DNA from: Nostoc sp. FACHB-152
GTDB taxonomy: Bacteria > Cyanobacteriota > Cyanobacteriia > Cyanobacteriales > Nostocaceae
DNA length: 61,657 nucleotides
Assembly: GCF_014697475.1 (NCBI RefSeq)
Contig: NZ_JACJRV010000041.1
Span: forward strand, 1 to 61,657
Direction of reading: 5' to 3'
Shown here: positions 43,784-53,810 of the stretch, piece by piece
Position numbering within the stretch: the stretch's first letter is position 1
How the letters are laid out: every line of letters begins with the position of its first letter
Program-made: the position numbers and the translations under genes
Notes under the pieces: generated by a model
Seen by the model: the letters and a program-made list of their open reading frames with translations, nothing else
The model's database searches: none
Told to the model about the DNA's origin: nothing

Positions 43784-46090
43784 TTAGACCCGGCTTTGTT
43801 TTGGCGGTAGGAAAGCGATGGGGTTAACTGCACCCTTGCCATCTGGATGGATTTCAAAGTGGGTGTGTGGCCCAGTGCTGAAACCGGTACTACCCATTAA
43901 AGCAATGGTTTCTCCTTGACGCACTTCCTGACCTACACGTACTAAAATCTTGCTGTTATGACCATAGCGAGTCATGCTGCCATCAGCATGGCGAATATCT
44001 ACAAGATTGCCGTAGCCACCTTTATTCCAGCCAGCTTTGACAATCACACCGTCAGACGATGCGTAAACTGGAGTTCCAGTAGCGTTAGCTACGTCAATAC
44101 CTCTGTGCATTCTGCCCCAGCGTGGGCCATAACCGGATGTAAATACACCTTTTGCTGGCCAGATATAAGCAACAGATGAGCTTGAAGGAGGAGCTAGATT
44201 TTCATCAACAGGTTTGGGTAAGTAGCTATCTACTGCTGCTAAAGGTGGTAACTGTGGAGATACCTTAGTTCCCCGCATTCTACCTAAAGAGTCAGAGCCA
44301 TTAACACCAACGGGTGGTGTCATTACCCTATTACGAGATGTATTCTCGAAAGAAGAAAGTGGTCGTGCTGATTGATTGGCCAGAAACTCTGGATTAATTG
44401 GTTCGCTTGTCGCGCGAGCAGCACGAAATTCCTCTTTAACAGGTTCAGCGTTGTAGCTTGGCAGGATTGGTGTAGGAACAGGAATTCGGACTGCAAAATC
44501 CTTATTTCCGGAAACAGGCTTAGTTGCTGACAAGTTACTAGGAGAAACTACAGGAATGGTTATAGCTGCTCTATTACTTTCTTGATCAGGAGTCGCCGCT
44601 ACTACGTTTCCAGATTCTTGGGCGCGATATTTCTGCTGTAATTTCTGGATTTCCGCCTGTAAACTACGCAAACGCTCAGTTTCTCTACCCCTTGCTGCGT
44701 TTTGGGCTGGTTGGTTCGCGGTTTGGAGTTCGGCAAAAACTTTTGGTACTGGAGTATCGCCACCTACGCCATAAGAATCAGTTTTAGAAGAGTTTGTGAC
44801 AGAATTTTTCTTTTGCTGGTTGGGAGTGGTTACTGTAATGGGTACGGTAGCAGGATTAGTGTTATTAGCAAGAACTGGTGAAACTGGTGCTAAAGAAACA
44901 TTTGGGTCAATGCTAGCAGTGCTAACAGGTACAGCCGCTACCCTGAGATTATTAGTCTGCACACCAGATGGATTAACTACAACAGGTATAGGAATGCCAA
45001 CATTGCGGTTAACCTTGGAAGATGGCAGAATCAGTTTTTGACTGATTTTCAACTGGTTGGGATTGCTAATATTGTTGAGTTTTGCCAGTTCTGCAACTGT
45101 AGTATTGTGTCTACTAGCGATCGCAGCTAGAGTATCTCCTGGCTTAACTTCGTAAGCTGTATCAGTATGAGATGGAGTGACAATTTGCGGTGTAGCGGGT
45201 ATGGATGTTGTTGCTAAGGGTTGTGCTTGCTCACTCGCAGATATTATCTTTTGAGCCTCTGGAAAGAACTTCGTTTTGTCTTCATTGGCAAGAGATGGCA
45301 GCTGTGGGATTGTCTCTTGGTTGGCACTAGTCTGCGGCGATTTCTCTTCTACAGTTGTCTGCTGCGTCGATGCAATAGTTTTCCCTGACTTTTTGGACTC
45401 CCCAGACCGCAACTCCGCCAGACTTGCTCGTAAACGGTTCGATTTTTCTTGTAAGTGATACAGGGCGAACTCTTGCTGCGCCTTCAGTTGAGCATTAACT
45501 TCTTCACTGGCTACTGTATTTTCGTTGACTGTCGTGGGTAGTTTGTTTACCCCAAGAGCAGTTAACCCAATAGCATTTGGAAGTTGCTGTATTGCTTCTT
45601 GATTTTTCGCTAATTGCGGTTGCTGATTGGCAGCATTCTGATCAATTGCTTTGTTGGCAATATTTTCTGGTGTCTGAATTTGTACAGACATCCCGCCAGA
45701 TGCAACTTGTAATTTAGCTTCAAGCCCAGGCAACTGTGAAATTGCTGTTGGTTCAACAATGACAGGATTCTCTGGCATTGTTGCTGAGGATACTAGTTTG
45801 GTCTCCAGTTTTGTGGGAACAAATTTCACCTCAGTGTCAGGAGCGGCGGAAAAGGTTGATGTCGCCTTTTGGCTACCTACAGGTGCCGCTGCTTGGGCTT
45901 GATCGCTTTGTTGAGTCACTAGCAGGCCGCCTGCCCCCATTGATATAGCTAAACCTAGCATGGCGGCTTGTGTGCGAACCCGGCAATTATTTTTGGAATT
46001 TACCAGATTTAACTGTTCGACCGGGACACCTTCACTGCTGGGGGTATTTTTCAGCACAGCCTTTACTCTTTTTTTCAATGCTCGTTTCAA
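43784..46090 (-). CDS. LysM and M23 peptidase, envelope-bound murein hydrolase
   Basis: A 768-residue cell-wall protein. A basic N-terminus (RALKKRVKAV) and one hydrophobic segment (~42-62) anchor or export it. A long disordered region holds a LysM domain at ~312-355 (YEVKPGDTLAAIASRHNTTV). The C-terminal M23 metallopeptidase domain (~650-765) has GYGPRWGRMHRGIDVANATG (His and Asp zinc ligands) and GPHTHFEIHPDG (HxH). It should cleave peptidoglycan cross-links or activate amidases, like NlpD/EnvC. The start is TTG; AGGAGG six bases upstream (46097-46102 complement) decides it. A very long non-coding leader precedes the gene. Confidence 0.9.
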   Translation of the reverse strand: MKRALKKRVKAVLKNTPSSEGVPVEQLNLVNSKNNCRVRTQAAMLGLAISMGAGGLLVTQQSDQAQAAAPVGSQKATSTFSAAPDTEVKFVPTKLETKLVSSATMPENPVIVEPTAISQLPGLEAKLQVASGGMSVQIQTPENIANKAIDQNAANQQPQLAKNQEAIQQLPNAIGLTALGVNKLPTTVNENTVASEEVNAQLKAQQEFALYHLQEKSNRLRASLAELRSGESKKSGKTIASTQQTTVEEKSPQTSANQETIPQLPSLANEDKTKFFPEAQKIISASEQAQPLATTSIPATPQIVTPSHTDTAYEVKPGDTLAAIASRHNTTVAELAKLNNISNPNQLKISQKLILPSSKVNRNVGIPIPVVVNPSGVQTNNLRVAAVPVSTASIDPNVSLAPVSPVLANNTNPATVPITVTTPNQQKKNSVTNSSKTDSYGVGGDTPVPKVFAELQTANQPAQNAARGRETERLRSLQAEIQKLQQKYRAQESGNVVAATPDQESNRAAITIPVVSPSNLSATKPVSGNKDFAVRIPVPTPILPSYNAEPVKEEFRAARATSEPINPEFLANQSARPLSSFENTSRNRVMTPPVGVNGSDSLGRMRGTKVSPQLPPLAAVDSYLPKPVDENLAPPSSSSVAYIWPAKGVFTSGYGPRWGRMHRGIDVANATGTPVYASSDGVIVKAGWNKGGYGNLVDIRHADGSMTRYGHNSKILVRVGQEVRQGETIALMGSTGFSTGPHTHFEIHPDGKGAVNPIAFLPPKQSRV

Positions 46091-46883
46091 AGACGACCTC
46101 CTATGATCACTAGCGCTTAACTGACCTCGATTTTACAGTCGGATACTAGTCAATGATTTAGATCACATCGAATGATGGATTTTGATCACATTCACCAGAG
46201 ATACTTACGCAAGATTAACTCGCTTCTCTGATTTAGACAAGTTCACACCTGTTAGCAAAACATAAAGTTGCTGTGCTTACTTGTCCGCTCCACTCTTCAC
46301 ACCATAGAACTTCTGCTTTTTACTGTTGTTTGTCTGCGTCTGTTTTGCTTTACTAGCTACGACTAGGAAATTTAATATTAGCCGAGTCTGCTTTTGCTTT
46401 TAGCAACTTCGTCGCTATGACTTATAAAAAAGCGATGCTCCCTGCTGTAGATATTTTCAAGGTTTTTATCCCCGATCAGTCTTCCCAACACGAGACTTTA
46501 CGTTGATTCTTCCCTAAAAAACAACCGTACAAACTCTCAACTACTTTTGTCCTCCTCAAATATACTTATTTTGTAAAAATGGGAAAAATGCTTGTCTTGT
46601 ATGGATTTTAAGGCTTTTATTCTTTTAGAGTAGACAAACCAAATTCATCAAAATCTATCATTTAATTCTAGTAGAATCTGAAAAATCCTATATAAATTTC
46701 TTATATTATGCTCCTATAACTAGCCCAAAATTTTCAGTGTTTTAACTGAAAAAAATCCAAATATTGTATAGGAATTACATATTATTTCTAGTTATTAGAT
46801 GATGATTACCTGCCACAATGTAGCTCCTATATGGATTTACAGCTTTTTTCCATATCAGTGCTTATTAATATTTAAGTCAAAAA
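46091..46883. other. Long non-coding region upstream of the M23 peptidase gene
   Basis: Nearly 800 bases without an ORF. On the minus strand, 46500-46400 contains a GC-richer stretch with GATCGGGGATAAAAACC that could be structured leader RNA. Closer to the gene, TGTGATC occurs twice, 24 bases apart (complements at 46163-46169 and 46187-46193), resembling CRP-like half-sites. Neither is proven. No known riboswitch could be matched by eye. Confidence 0.4.
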
Positions 46884-47351
46884 TTATAGCAAGTAACCTA
46901 ATTGCCGACGAGATTCAAATAAGCCTATAGCAACACTTACTGAAAGATTTAAGCTACGAACTCCTGGTTCAAACATGGGAATGTATAAGGTTGCATCACA
47001 AGCTGATAGCGACTCTGGTGGTAAGCCAGTAGTTTCGCTACCAAACAGCAGCCAATCATCAGCTTGAAATGGAAACTGCACATAATTAAAGCTGCCTCGC
47101 ACTGAGAAACCCAAACATCTGCCTCCACGCTGTTGTTGTAGGCTTTTAAAGGCTGCAAATGTTTCGTGATAATGCAGTTTTACATAAGGCCAGTAATCTA
47201 AACCTGCCCTTTTAAGGTAGCGATCGCTAATTTCAAATCCCAATGGCCCTACTAAATGTAATTCTGTACCTGTTGCAGCGCAAGTACGCGCAATATTTCC
47301 TGTATTGGGCGGAATTTGGGGATTAACTAAAACTACCTGGGGCATCGCCAA
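46884..47351 (-). CDS. trmL: tRNA (cytidine(34)-2'-O)-methyltransferase TrmL
   Basis: A 155-residue SPOUT methyltransferase that 2'-O-methylates the wobble base of certain tRNA-Leu. It starts PQVVLVNPQIPPNTGNIART (motif 1), has LLFGSETTGLP (motif 2) and ends with PMFEPGVRSLNLSVSVAIGL (motif 3), forming the SAM-binding knot. Length is exactly that of the minimal TrmL/YibK group. It stands alone with AT-rich flanks. Confidence 0.92.
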   Translation of the reverse strand: MAMPQVVLVNPQIPPNTGNIARTCAATGTELHLVGPLGFEISDRYLKRAGLDYWPYVKLHYHETFAAFKSLQQQRGGRCLGFSVRGSFNYVQFPFQADDWLLFGSETTGLPPESLSACDATLYIPMFEPGVRSLNLSVSVAIGLFESRRQLGYLL

Positions 47352-47692
47352 AATTGTATAAAAAGTTATATTGACAATAAAAAATCTATCAAAATATAGA
47401 CCTTATTCATAGGTTTTGTTAATAATCATCAAGTAGTTTACATTGATTAGTTTTTTAAAACAAAAAACAGTTAATTTTCCCAGAAAAATTTCTGGGAATG
47501 TATTTTATGAACTGTCAGACAGAATTACTTTGTCTGCGGCAAACCTACTGGCTAATATGTTCGCAAGTTATTTGCTAGCTACTTTGAGTATATGTATCTT
47601 ATCTAGGAAGATCTAGCGATCACCAAAAATTTTTGGGTATTAGATGTCAAAAAGCTAAGGTTTTTTTTGAATATCTAATACCCTATTCCCAA
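47352..47692. other. Intergenic region between trmL and gshA
   Basis: About 340 AT-rich bases. The only structured element is the hairpin at 47477-47498, listed separately; the rest shows no gene. Confidence 0.5.
47456..47498 (-). terminator. Candidate terminator downstream of gshA
   Basis: TTCCCAGAAA (47477-47486) and TTTCTGGGAA (47489-47498) form a perfect 10-bp stem. On the minus strand it is followed by AATTAACTG and a run of six T. It lies ~195 bases after the gshA stop, rather far, so moderate confidence. Confidence 0.45.
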
Positions 47693-48832
47693 TTAAGCAA
47701 ATAAAGAAGAACACAATTTACTTTCTAGTTCGATTTCACGTTCTTGGGTAGCTACAACCGCTTGGGTAATGACACGCTGAGAGTCGAAACCGACGCTGTG
47801 TAATTGTAGCCACTGTTGGGCTTCATTGCCTTCACGCAGGATTTTGTGTAATGGGGAAAGAAAACAGCTAAAGCCCTGTTGTTTTGCGATCGCCCAAACT
47901 TCTTGATATAGTTCAGCGATCCAATCTCTGGCTAAGATGGTTCTGCCGTCTTGCCAATGCTTGAGTTGGGCATCAAGGCTAGCACTAGCGGCTGCTATTT
48001 CATTGTTAGTGGTGAGGGCGATTAATTCTTCAGGGGAGAAGGTGCTTTGAGTTAGCGGATCTAAATCGGGCTTCTCTATTATCTGCAACAAACGTGCTTC
48101 TAACAATGCGGTAATTGCGAGTAATGCAATTGGATCTGTAACTAGGTCACAAATTCGCAATTCTAGGCGATTTAGGTCATAAGGGCGGCGATCGCCATTT
48201 GGTCTTACCGATACCCACAAATGCCGCACATTTTGCATTGTTCCAGCAATTAACTGTTCTTCTACCCACTTAATATGATGAGCGTGGCTTTCAAATAATG
48301 GCACGTAGGCAGGGGTCTGAGGAAATACACCCCAACGGGTGGAATGATAACCAGTTGTGTTGCCATTCAAAAAGGGTGATGAAGCACTCAGGGCAAGAAA
48401 CAATGGTGCTTCGACTCTGATTAACCTACAAGCCCGCATTAAGATTTCTGGGTCGCTAATACCTATATTGATATGCACACTAGCAGTAACTACTTTTGTG
48501 CCGTAGGTCTGTTCAATATAGTCATGATAAGGATTTGTAGGATCGGAACGAAAGAAGCGATCGCCTCCACTTAAAGACAGTGTGCTTCCTGGAATTAAAG
48601 TGTAGTTTCCCAGACGCTGGAGATATTTCCTTAACTCCCGACGGGGGCGCAGCAAGGCGCACAAGAGATTTTCGTAACTTGTAGATGGGTTAGTTATGTA
48701 TTCTACATTCCGGCTGTCTGGTTCCCGCACAAACCCATCTAAGTCGGCAACAATTTTATCGGAGAGACCAACAATTTCACCTTGAGGTGTGCCAGTATAC
48801 ATCTCGATTTCAAAGCCTTTTGATAGCACCAC
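47693..48832 (-). CDS. gshA: Glutamate-cysteine ligase, cyanobacterial type
   Basis: Makes gamma-glutamylcysteine, the first and limiting step of glutathione synthesis (EC 6.3.2.2). The 379-residue product matches the cyanobacterial GshA family: GFEIEMYTGTPQGEIVGLSD at the N-terminus, EPDSRNVEYITNPS, and TASVHINIGISDPE, the ATP-grasp-unlike GCS2-type core. RLELRICDLVTDPIALLA is the second hallmark. Start is an ATG. It stands alone; glutathione synthetase is not nearby. Confidence 0.92.
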   Translation of the reverse strand: MVLSKGFEIEMYTGTPQGEIVGLSDKIVADLDGFVREPDSRNVEYITNPSTSYENLLCALLRPRRELRKYLQRLGNYTLIPGSTLSLSGGDRFFRSDPTNPYHDYIEQTYGTKVVTASVHINIGISDPEILMRACRLIRVEAPLFLALSASSPFLNGNTTGYHSTRWGVFPQTPAYVPLFESHAHHIKWVEEQLIAGTMQNVRHLWVSVRPNGDRRPYDLNRLELRICDLVTDPIALLAITALLEARLLQIIEKPDLDPLTQSTFSPEELIALTTNNEIAAASASLDAQLKHWQDGRTILARDWIAELYQEVWAIAKQQGFSCFLSPLHKILREGNEAQQWLQLHSVGFDSQRVITQAVVATQEREIELESKLCSSLFA

Positions 48833-49070
48833 TTAGTTCTCCTTGGCTCTCCCAGCCTATTAATTGTATCGAATCTGACGATTTTCTGTGTCTTTTTGCC
48901 TATTATTGAACGTTAAGAATCATTTATTAGGCAATTTCAAAAGCCGTTTTCTGAGCTTTATTTCTTAGTAATTACTTAATCGTAAAAGTATAAATTTTAT
49001 TTCTCTCTTAGTAGGGAGATTCAGGTATAACATTAGGTTGAAAAACAAAAGTGATGATTCTACCTGTTGT

Positions 49071-49988
49071 TTAAAGTCGAAATTGATGATAAATCTGACT
49101 AGCGGCACGGTGTATCAGAGAATGTCGCCAGACAAGTGCATCCATATCATCAGCATAGCCACCACCGATGACGCAGGCAACTGGATAACCTGCGCTAACA
49201 CAGGTAGTTAAAACCTGCATTTCCCGGCGGAAAAGGCCAGTATCAGTCAAGGATAATTTTCCCAAGCGATCGCCTATATGTGGATCAACCCCCGCATCGT
49301 AAAATACTAAGTCAGGCTTGACATCCGCTAACAAATCTGGCAAATAACTTGCCAAAACCTGCAAATAAGCATCATCTTCCATTCCCACAGGTAAGGGAAC
49401 ATCTAGATCACTTTTTTGCTTTGTACCAGGAAAATTGACTTCACAGTGCATGGAGAAAGTGAAAACACTCTCATCATCTTCAAATATGAAAGCAGTACCG
49501 TCTCCCTGATGGACATCTAAATCTACAATCAAGATTTTTTGAACTAATCCAAGTTTTTGTAAAACACGGGATGCGATCGCTAAATCGTTGAAAATACAAA
49601 AACCAGATCCATAACTGGGAAAGGCATGATGAGTGCCACCAGCTGTATTGCAAGCTAAACCCTGACTTAAAGCTAGCTTTGCACTCAGTATTGTACCACC
49701 AACCGCTACACAGGTACGATTCTCTAAAGCTGGACTCCAGGGCAAGCCAATTCGACGTTGCGCTTTCGGCTCTAAAGTTCCTTCGCAATATGCTTTAACG
49801 TACTCTGGTGTATGTATTAACTGGATTAACTCTTGAGGTGGACGTATGGGAGTATGAAACTGTTCTGGTTGTGCTACACCGTCAGCTAATAGCAACTCGT
49901 ACAGTTTACGAAACTTAGCCATTGGGAAGCGATGTCCTTCAGGCAGGGGGGCAATGTAATCTGGATGATAAATAATGGGCAAGTCCAT
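49071..49988 (-). CDS. Histone-deacetylase-family hydrolase (AcuC-like)
   Basis: A 305-residue zinc hydrolase of the class I/II HDAC superfamily. The His-His pair is at 120-121 (GGTHHAFPSYGSGF), the zinc ligands Asp158 and His160 in IVDLDVHQGDGTA, and the third Asp in LVFYDAGVDPH. In bacteria such enzymes deacetylate acetylated lysines, polyamines or acetoin-pathway proteins; the substrate here is unknown. All catalytic residues are present. It is encoded alone. Confidence 0.9.
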   Translation of the reverse strand: MDLPIIYHPDYIAPLPEGHRFPMAKFRKLYELLLADGVAQPEQFHTPIRPPQELIQLIHTPEYVKAYCEGTLEPKAQRRIGLPWSPALENRTCVAVGGTILSAKLALSQGLACNTAGGTHHAFPSYGSGFCIFNDLAIASRVLQKLGLVQKILIVDLDVHQGDGTAFIFEDDESVFTFSMHCEVNFPGTKQKSDLDVPLPVGMEDDAYLQVLASYLPDLLADVKPDLVFYDAGVDPHIGDRLGKLSLTDTGLFRREMQVLTTCVSAGYPVACVIGGGYADDMDALVWRHSLIHRAASQIYHQFRL

Positions 49989-50193
49989 ATTATTGATTTT
50001 TCTTCAAAATCTGATGTGAAATACACCCAAAGTTGTGGCAAAAATAAATCAAAATACTATTTTTGAACGATATAAATTATTTTATAGCTCTTTATAATGT
50101 TACCGAACAAAAGTTATACATTAGCTAAAATTAGCCTAATTAAGTTTAAACTTTAATGGGTGTTAATGTCAGAGTTTAGGATCAAAAATAGTT

Positions 50194-51216
50194 ATGATGC
50201 AATTGATTCCACCAATCGCATTTATTGTAGCTGGCTTGTTAACGGGATTCATTTTTGAAAACTTTCTGTTTCCTAAGCTCAAACAAATCATTTTGCAAAA
50301 ACATATTCCCGGAACAAGAATAATTTTTCAAGCTTTGCATCGAGTAGCCTTTATTTGGTTTATATTAACAGGTTTTTCATTCGCTTTAGTTGTTGCTCCA
50401 AATATAAATGCAGATTTGAAAGTTGTTGTCAAGCAAATTATTACAGTTCTCTTTTTGTTTTCTATTACTTTAGTTTTTGCAAGATTAACGGCTGGTTTTG
50501 TCAATCTATTTACTCGTAAAACTGATGGAATTTCAGCTTCATTAATTTCTAACCTTGCAAAAATTGCTGTTTTAGTTTTAGGCACATTAATTATATTACA
50601 AACAATAGGAATACAAATTACCCCAATAGTTACAACTTTGGGAGTTGGAGGTATCGCTGTCGGTTTAGCCTTGCAAGATACACTAGCCAATTTATTTGCT
50701 GGATTTTATTTAATTATTTCTAAACAGGTCAGAACTGGTGATTATGTTAAATTAGATGCTGGGCAGGAAGGATATGTTACAGATATTACTTGGCGGAATA
50801 CTACTATTAGAGAGCTTTCTAATAATGTTGTGATTGTACCTAATTCTAAATTAGCTTCGGCAATATTTACGAACTATCATCTACCAGCTAAAGAAATTAC
50901 GCTAACAATGAATGTTGGTGTGAGTTACGACAGTGATTTAGAGCAAGTAGAAAGAGTAACTGTAGAAGTTGCTAAAGAAGTAATGAGAGAAATTGCGCCT
51001 GAATTAATTGAAAATGAACCTTATATTAGATTTCATACCTTTGGTGAATTTAGTATCGACTTTACCCTTTATATGCGAGTTAACGAATACTTTGACCAAC
51101 GCATAGGGAAACATTTATTTGTCAAGAAATTGCATAAGCGTTATCAAGAATTAGGAATTTCTATTCCTTTTCCAATTCGAGATGTTTATGTGCAGAATAA
51201 TAGTAATTTAGAATAG
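50194..51216 (+). CDS. MscS-family mechanosensitive ion channel
   Basis: A 340-residue small-conductance mechanosensitive channel. It has helices at about 4-25, 45-70, 78-100 and 125-150, and the pore helix GGIAVGLALQDTLANLFAGF (~155-175). The cytoplasmic beta domain follows (GDYVKLDAGQEGYVTDITWR, then FTNYHLPAKEITLTMNVGVS), with a C-terminal alpha-beta domain ending in ISIPFPIRDVY. It protects cells under hypo-osmotic shock. An alternative start one codon later is equally possible. Confidence 0.93.
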   Translation: MMQLIPPIAFIVAGLLTGFIFENFLFPKLKQIILQKHIPGTRIIFQALHRVAFIWFILTGFSFALVVAPNINADLKVVVKQIITVLFLFSITLVFARLTAGFVNLFTRKTDGISASLISNLAKIAVLVLGTLIILQTIGIQITPIVTTLGVGGIAVGLALQDTLANLFAGFYLIISKQVRTGDYVKLDAGQEGYVTDITWRNTTIRELSNNVVIVPNSKLASAIFTNYHLPAKEITLTMNVGVSYDSDLEQVERVTVEVAKEVMREIAPELIENEPYIRFHTFGEFSIDFTLYMRVNEYFDQRIGKHLFVKKLHKRYQELGISIPFPIRDVYVQNNSNLE

Positions 51217-51263
51217 TGCTAGAGGCTAGGTATGACAATGCGATCGCCTATGAATCTGTGAAG

Positions 51264-51281
51264 TTCTACTTTAAAGTAGAA
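51264..51281. repeat. Perfect palindrome between convergent genes
   Basis: TTCTACTTTAAAGTAGAA is an 18-base perfect palindrome in the gap between the MscS gene and the convergent hybrid kinase. It could stabilise or end either transcript. Confidence 0.5.
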
Positions 51282-51484
51282 ATTGGCAGATAATCAGTGC
51301 TAAGTTTATACCAATATTGAATAATTGTTGCTGAAATTATGTCGAAGCAAAGTCAACCTTAATAAAATTTCTTACAAGTGAGAAACACTTGATTTATGAG
51401 ATTCAAGAATTAACAGTAATTTTAGAGTTTATTGGGCTATAAAAGCTATTTAAATGGTTAATAGTAGTAAGTCACGCTTTTAGC

Positions 51485-53797
51485 TTAAGTATCAGTTCCA
51501 AGGGCTGAGTTTAGCACATTATTTAGAGATATCAGTAATGCTTGAGTTGTGAAAGGTTTGGGTAAAAAATCTTGGATATTAAGATTTCTATTGTAATTAT
51601 TCCAGTTAGGCATCAGTCCACTCATAGCAATGATTTTTATCGGCGGATTTATACGTTGTAACGTGAATATTGTAGTATAACCATCAATTTCTGGCATCAT
51701 CAAATCTATCAATACTAAATTGATGTCATTCTTGAATTGAGTGTAAGTTGCTAGTGCATCAATACCATTACTAACACTTAAAACTCTATAATTATGACTT
51801 TCCAACGTGGTTTTAGTAATCTCGCAGATTGTAACCTCGTCATCTATGACTAAAATTAATTCACCATTGCCATTTATTAGTTTTGCATCAACTGTGACTG
51901 GAAGTTCACATATTTGGTTACTCGGCAAATAAACCTTAAAAATGCTACCCTTGCCCACTTCACTATAAACATTCACAAAACCGTTATGATTTTTAATAAT
52001 ACCTATAACGGTGGAAAGCCCTAGACCTGTTCCTTTGCCTATCTCTTTTGTTGTAAAAAAAGGGTCAAAAATACGATCTATAATTTCTGGCGCAATCCCT
52101 GTTCCATTATCACTAATAGTAATTACTATGTAAGGGCCTACTTTAGCATCAACTTGCATCTTCGCATAGCTTTCATCAACCCACAAATTTTCGGCACTGA
52201 TCCTCAGTATCCCGCCATTAGGCATAGCATCACGGGCATTAACTGTTAAGTTCATCATTACTTGATGAATTTGAGTTGCATCAGCCACAATCGTCCCAAG
52301 ATCAGATGCTAACTCAGTTTGGATTTCGATGGATTTTGGGAAAGTTCTCTGAGCAATCTGTGCAATATCAGATAGTAAATGTCTAGCTTGGATGGTATTA
52401 CGAATCCCTTCCGTACCTCGACGCGTAAAAGATAGAATTTGCTTGACCAAATCAGCACCACGCTTGGCACTACCTTCTAATATTTCTAGCATTTGATGAC
52501 TTTTCTCATCCAAATTGGGAATTTTAAGAGGTAGGAGTTGAGCAACTGCCAAAATAGGAGTGAGAATATTGTTAAAATCGTGAGCAATACCGCTTGCTAG
52601 AGTACCAATACTTTCGAGTCTTTGAGATTGTAAAAACTGTGCTTGGAGTTGTTTTTTCTCTGTAATATCAGTGCTAACAGTCAAAATAGATTTGGGTTTG
52701 CCATTTTCATCGCGTACAAGTGTCCAGCGGCTTTCAACGATGATATTCTTACCATCTTTTGTAATTTGCTGCAACTCACCTTGCCATTTTCCTTCCCTAA
52801 TTAGGGTAAACTGTATTGCTTCAAAATCTGGCAAATTTGCTGGGCGGTACAACCGTTCAACAGTTTTCTTGCCCACAATTTCTGCTGCTTCCCATCCGTA
52901 CAAGTGTTCAGCACCTTTATTCCAAAATGAAAGATGTTGCTGCAAATCTTGCACAAAAATTGCGTCAGTAGCAACATCTAGCAAAGCAACTTGTTCACGA
53001 ATTTGTTGTTCTGCTAGTTTGCGATTTGTAATGTCCTCGGCAATACCAACAGTTCGGTAAGGTTCACCAAATTTATCTCTAATAGGAAAACCGCGATCTC
53101 GTATCCAACGCATTGAACCATCAGGACGGATAATGCGATATTCCTCATCATAATTACCTGTCAATGACTTCTCAAAAAAGATAGACTGAATGTATTGCCG
53201 ATCTTCAGGATGAATTGCCTCTAGCCACCCCATAGAGTTAGCATACAAGCTCTCGCAAGTATATCCCCAGATAATTTCGTAGGCAGGACTAACGTAAAGC
53301 ATCTGACGTTCTTTAGGGTCAGACATCCAAAAAACCATCTCAGTAATATTTTCCGCTAATTGGCTAAACCGTTCTTCGCTCTGCTGTAAAGCCTGTTCGG
53401 TGATATAACTTTGATGCCGTTGTTCTGCTTCTCGTAACTCCCGTTCTACTGCGGGAACTAAACGAGCTAGATTACCCTTGATTAGGTAGTCGTGCGCTCC
53501 AGCTTTCATGGCAGCGACGGCAATATCTTCGCCAATCGTACCGGAGACAATAATAAATGGTATGTCTAACTTCCGGCTTTGAAGAATTCTCAACGCTTCT
53601 GGGGCAGTGAAAGCAGGCATATTGTAATCTGCTATGACAATATCCCAAGTCTGCTGTTCTAACGCTGCCTGCATAGCACTTGCGGTATCTATCCGAATAT
53701 AATCTAGAGTGTAGCCACCTCGACGTAATTCCCGCACGGTTAAGATAGTATCATCTTCTGAATCTTCAAGAATTAGAACACGCAGGTGAAAGTTCAT
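51485..53797 (-). CDS. Hybrid histidine kinase REC-PAS-PAS-HisKA-HATPase-REC
   Basis: A 770-residue cytosolic kinase. REC (1-125, LRVLILEDSEDDTILTVREL, Asp in IVIADYNMPAF), PAS (145-262, PDGSMRWIRDRGFPIRDK), PAS (268-390), HisKA with the HDFNN-type box (IAHDFNNILTPILAV, His ~405), HATPase (~515-620, GKGTGLGLSTVIG), C-terminal REC (~645-765, LVLIDLMMPEIDG). The N-terminal receiver can take phosphate from an upstream kinase and the C-terminal one can pass it on. It lies 13 bases downstream of the Rcp1-like regulator gene, third in a kinase-regulator-kinase operon. Confidence 0.92.
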   Translation of the reverse strand: MNFHLRVLILEDSEDDTILTVRELRRGGYTLDYIRIDTASAMQAALEQQTWDIVIADYNMPAFTAPEALRILQSRKLDIPFIIVSGTIGEDIAVAAMKAGAHDYLIKGNLARLVPAVERELREAEQRHQSYITEQALQQSEERFSQLAENITEMVFWMSDPKERQMLYVSPAYEIIWGYTCESLYANSMGWLEAIHPEDRQYIQSIFFEKSLTGNYDEEYRIIRPDGSMRWIRDRGFPIRDKFGEPYRTVGIAEDITNRKLAEQQIREQVALLDVATDAIFVQDLQQHLSFWNKGAEHLYGWEAAEIVGKKTVERLYRPANLPDFEAIQFTLIREGKWQGELQQITKDGKNIIVESRWTLVRDENGKPKSILTVSTDITEKKQLQAQFLQSQRLESIGTLASGIAHDFNNILTPILAVAQLLPLKIPNLDEKSHQMLEILEGSAKRGADLVKQILSFTRRGTEGIRNTIQARHLLSDIAQIAQRTFPKSIEIQTELASDLGTIVADATQIHQVMMNLTVNARDAMPNGGILRISAENLWVDESYAKMQVDAKVGPYIVITISDNGTGIAPEIIDRIFDPFFTTKEIGKGTGLGLSTVIGIIKNHNGFVNVYSEVGKGSIFKVYLPSNQICELPVTVDAKLINGNGELILVIDDEVTICEITKTTLESHNYRVLSVSNGIDALATYTQFKNDINLVLIDLMMPEIDGYTTIFTLQRINPPIKIIAMSGLMPNWNNYNRNLNIQDFLPKPFTTQALLISLNNVLNSALGTDT

Positions 53798-53810
53798 CTT
53801 GAGTGCCTCT

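Noticed and set aside
46091-46883. ydaO-yuaA (c-di-AMP) riboswitch as a firm annotation
   Set aside because: GATCGGGGATAAAAACC is only loosely similar and the helices could not be drawn; kept as a question, not a feature.
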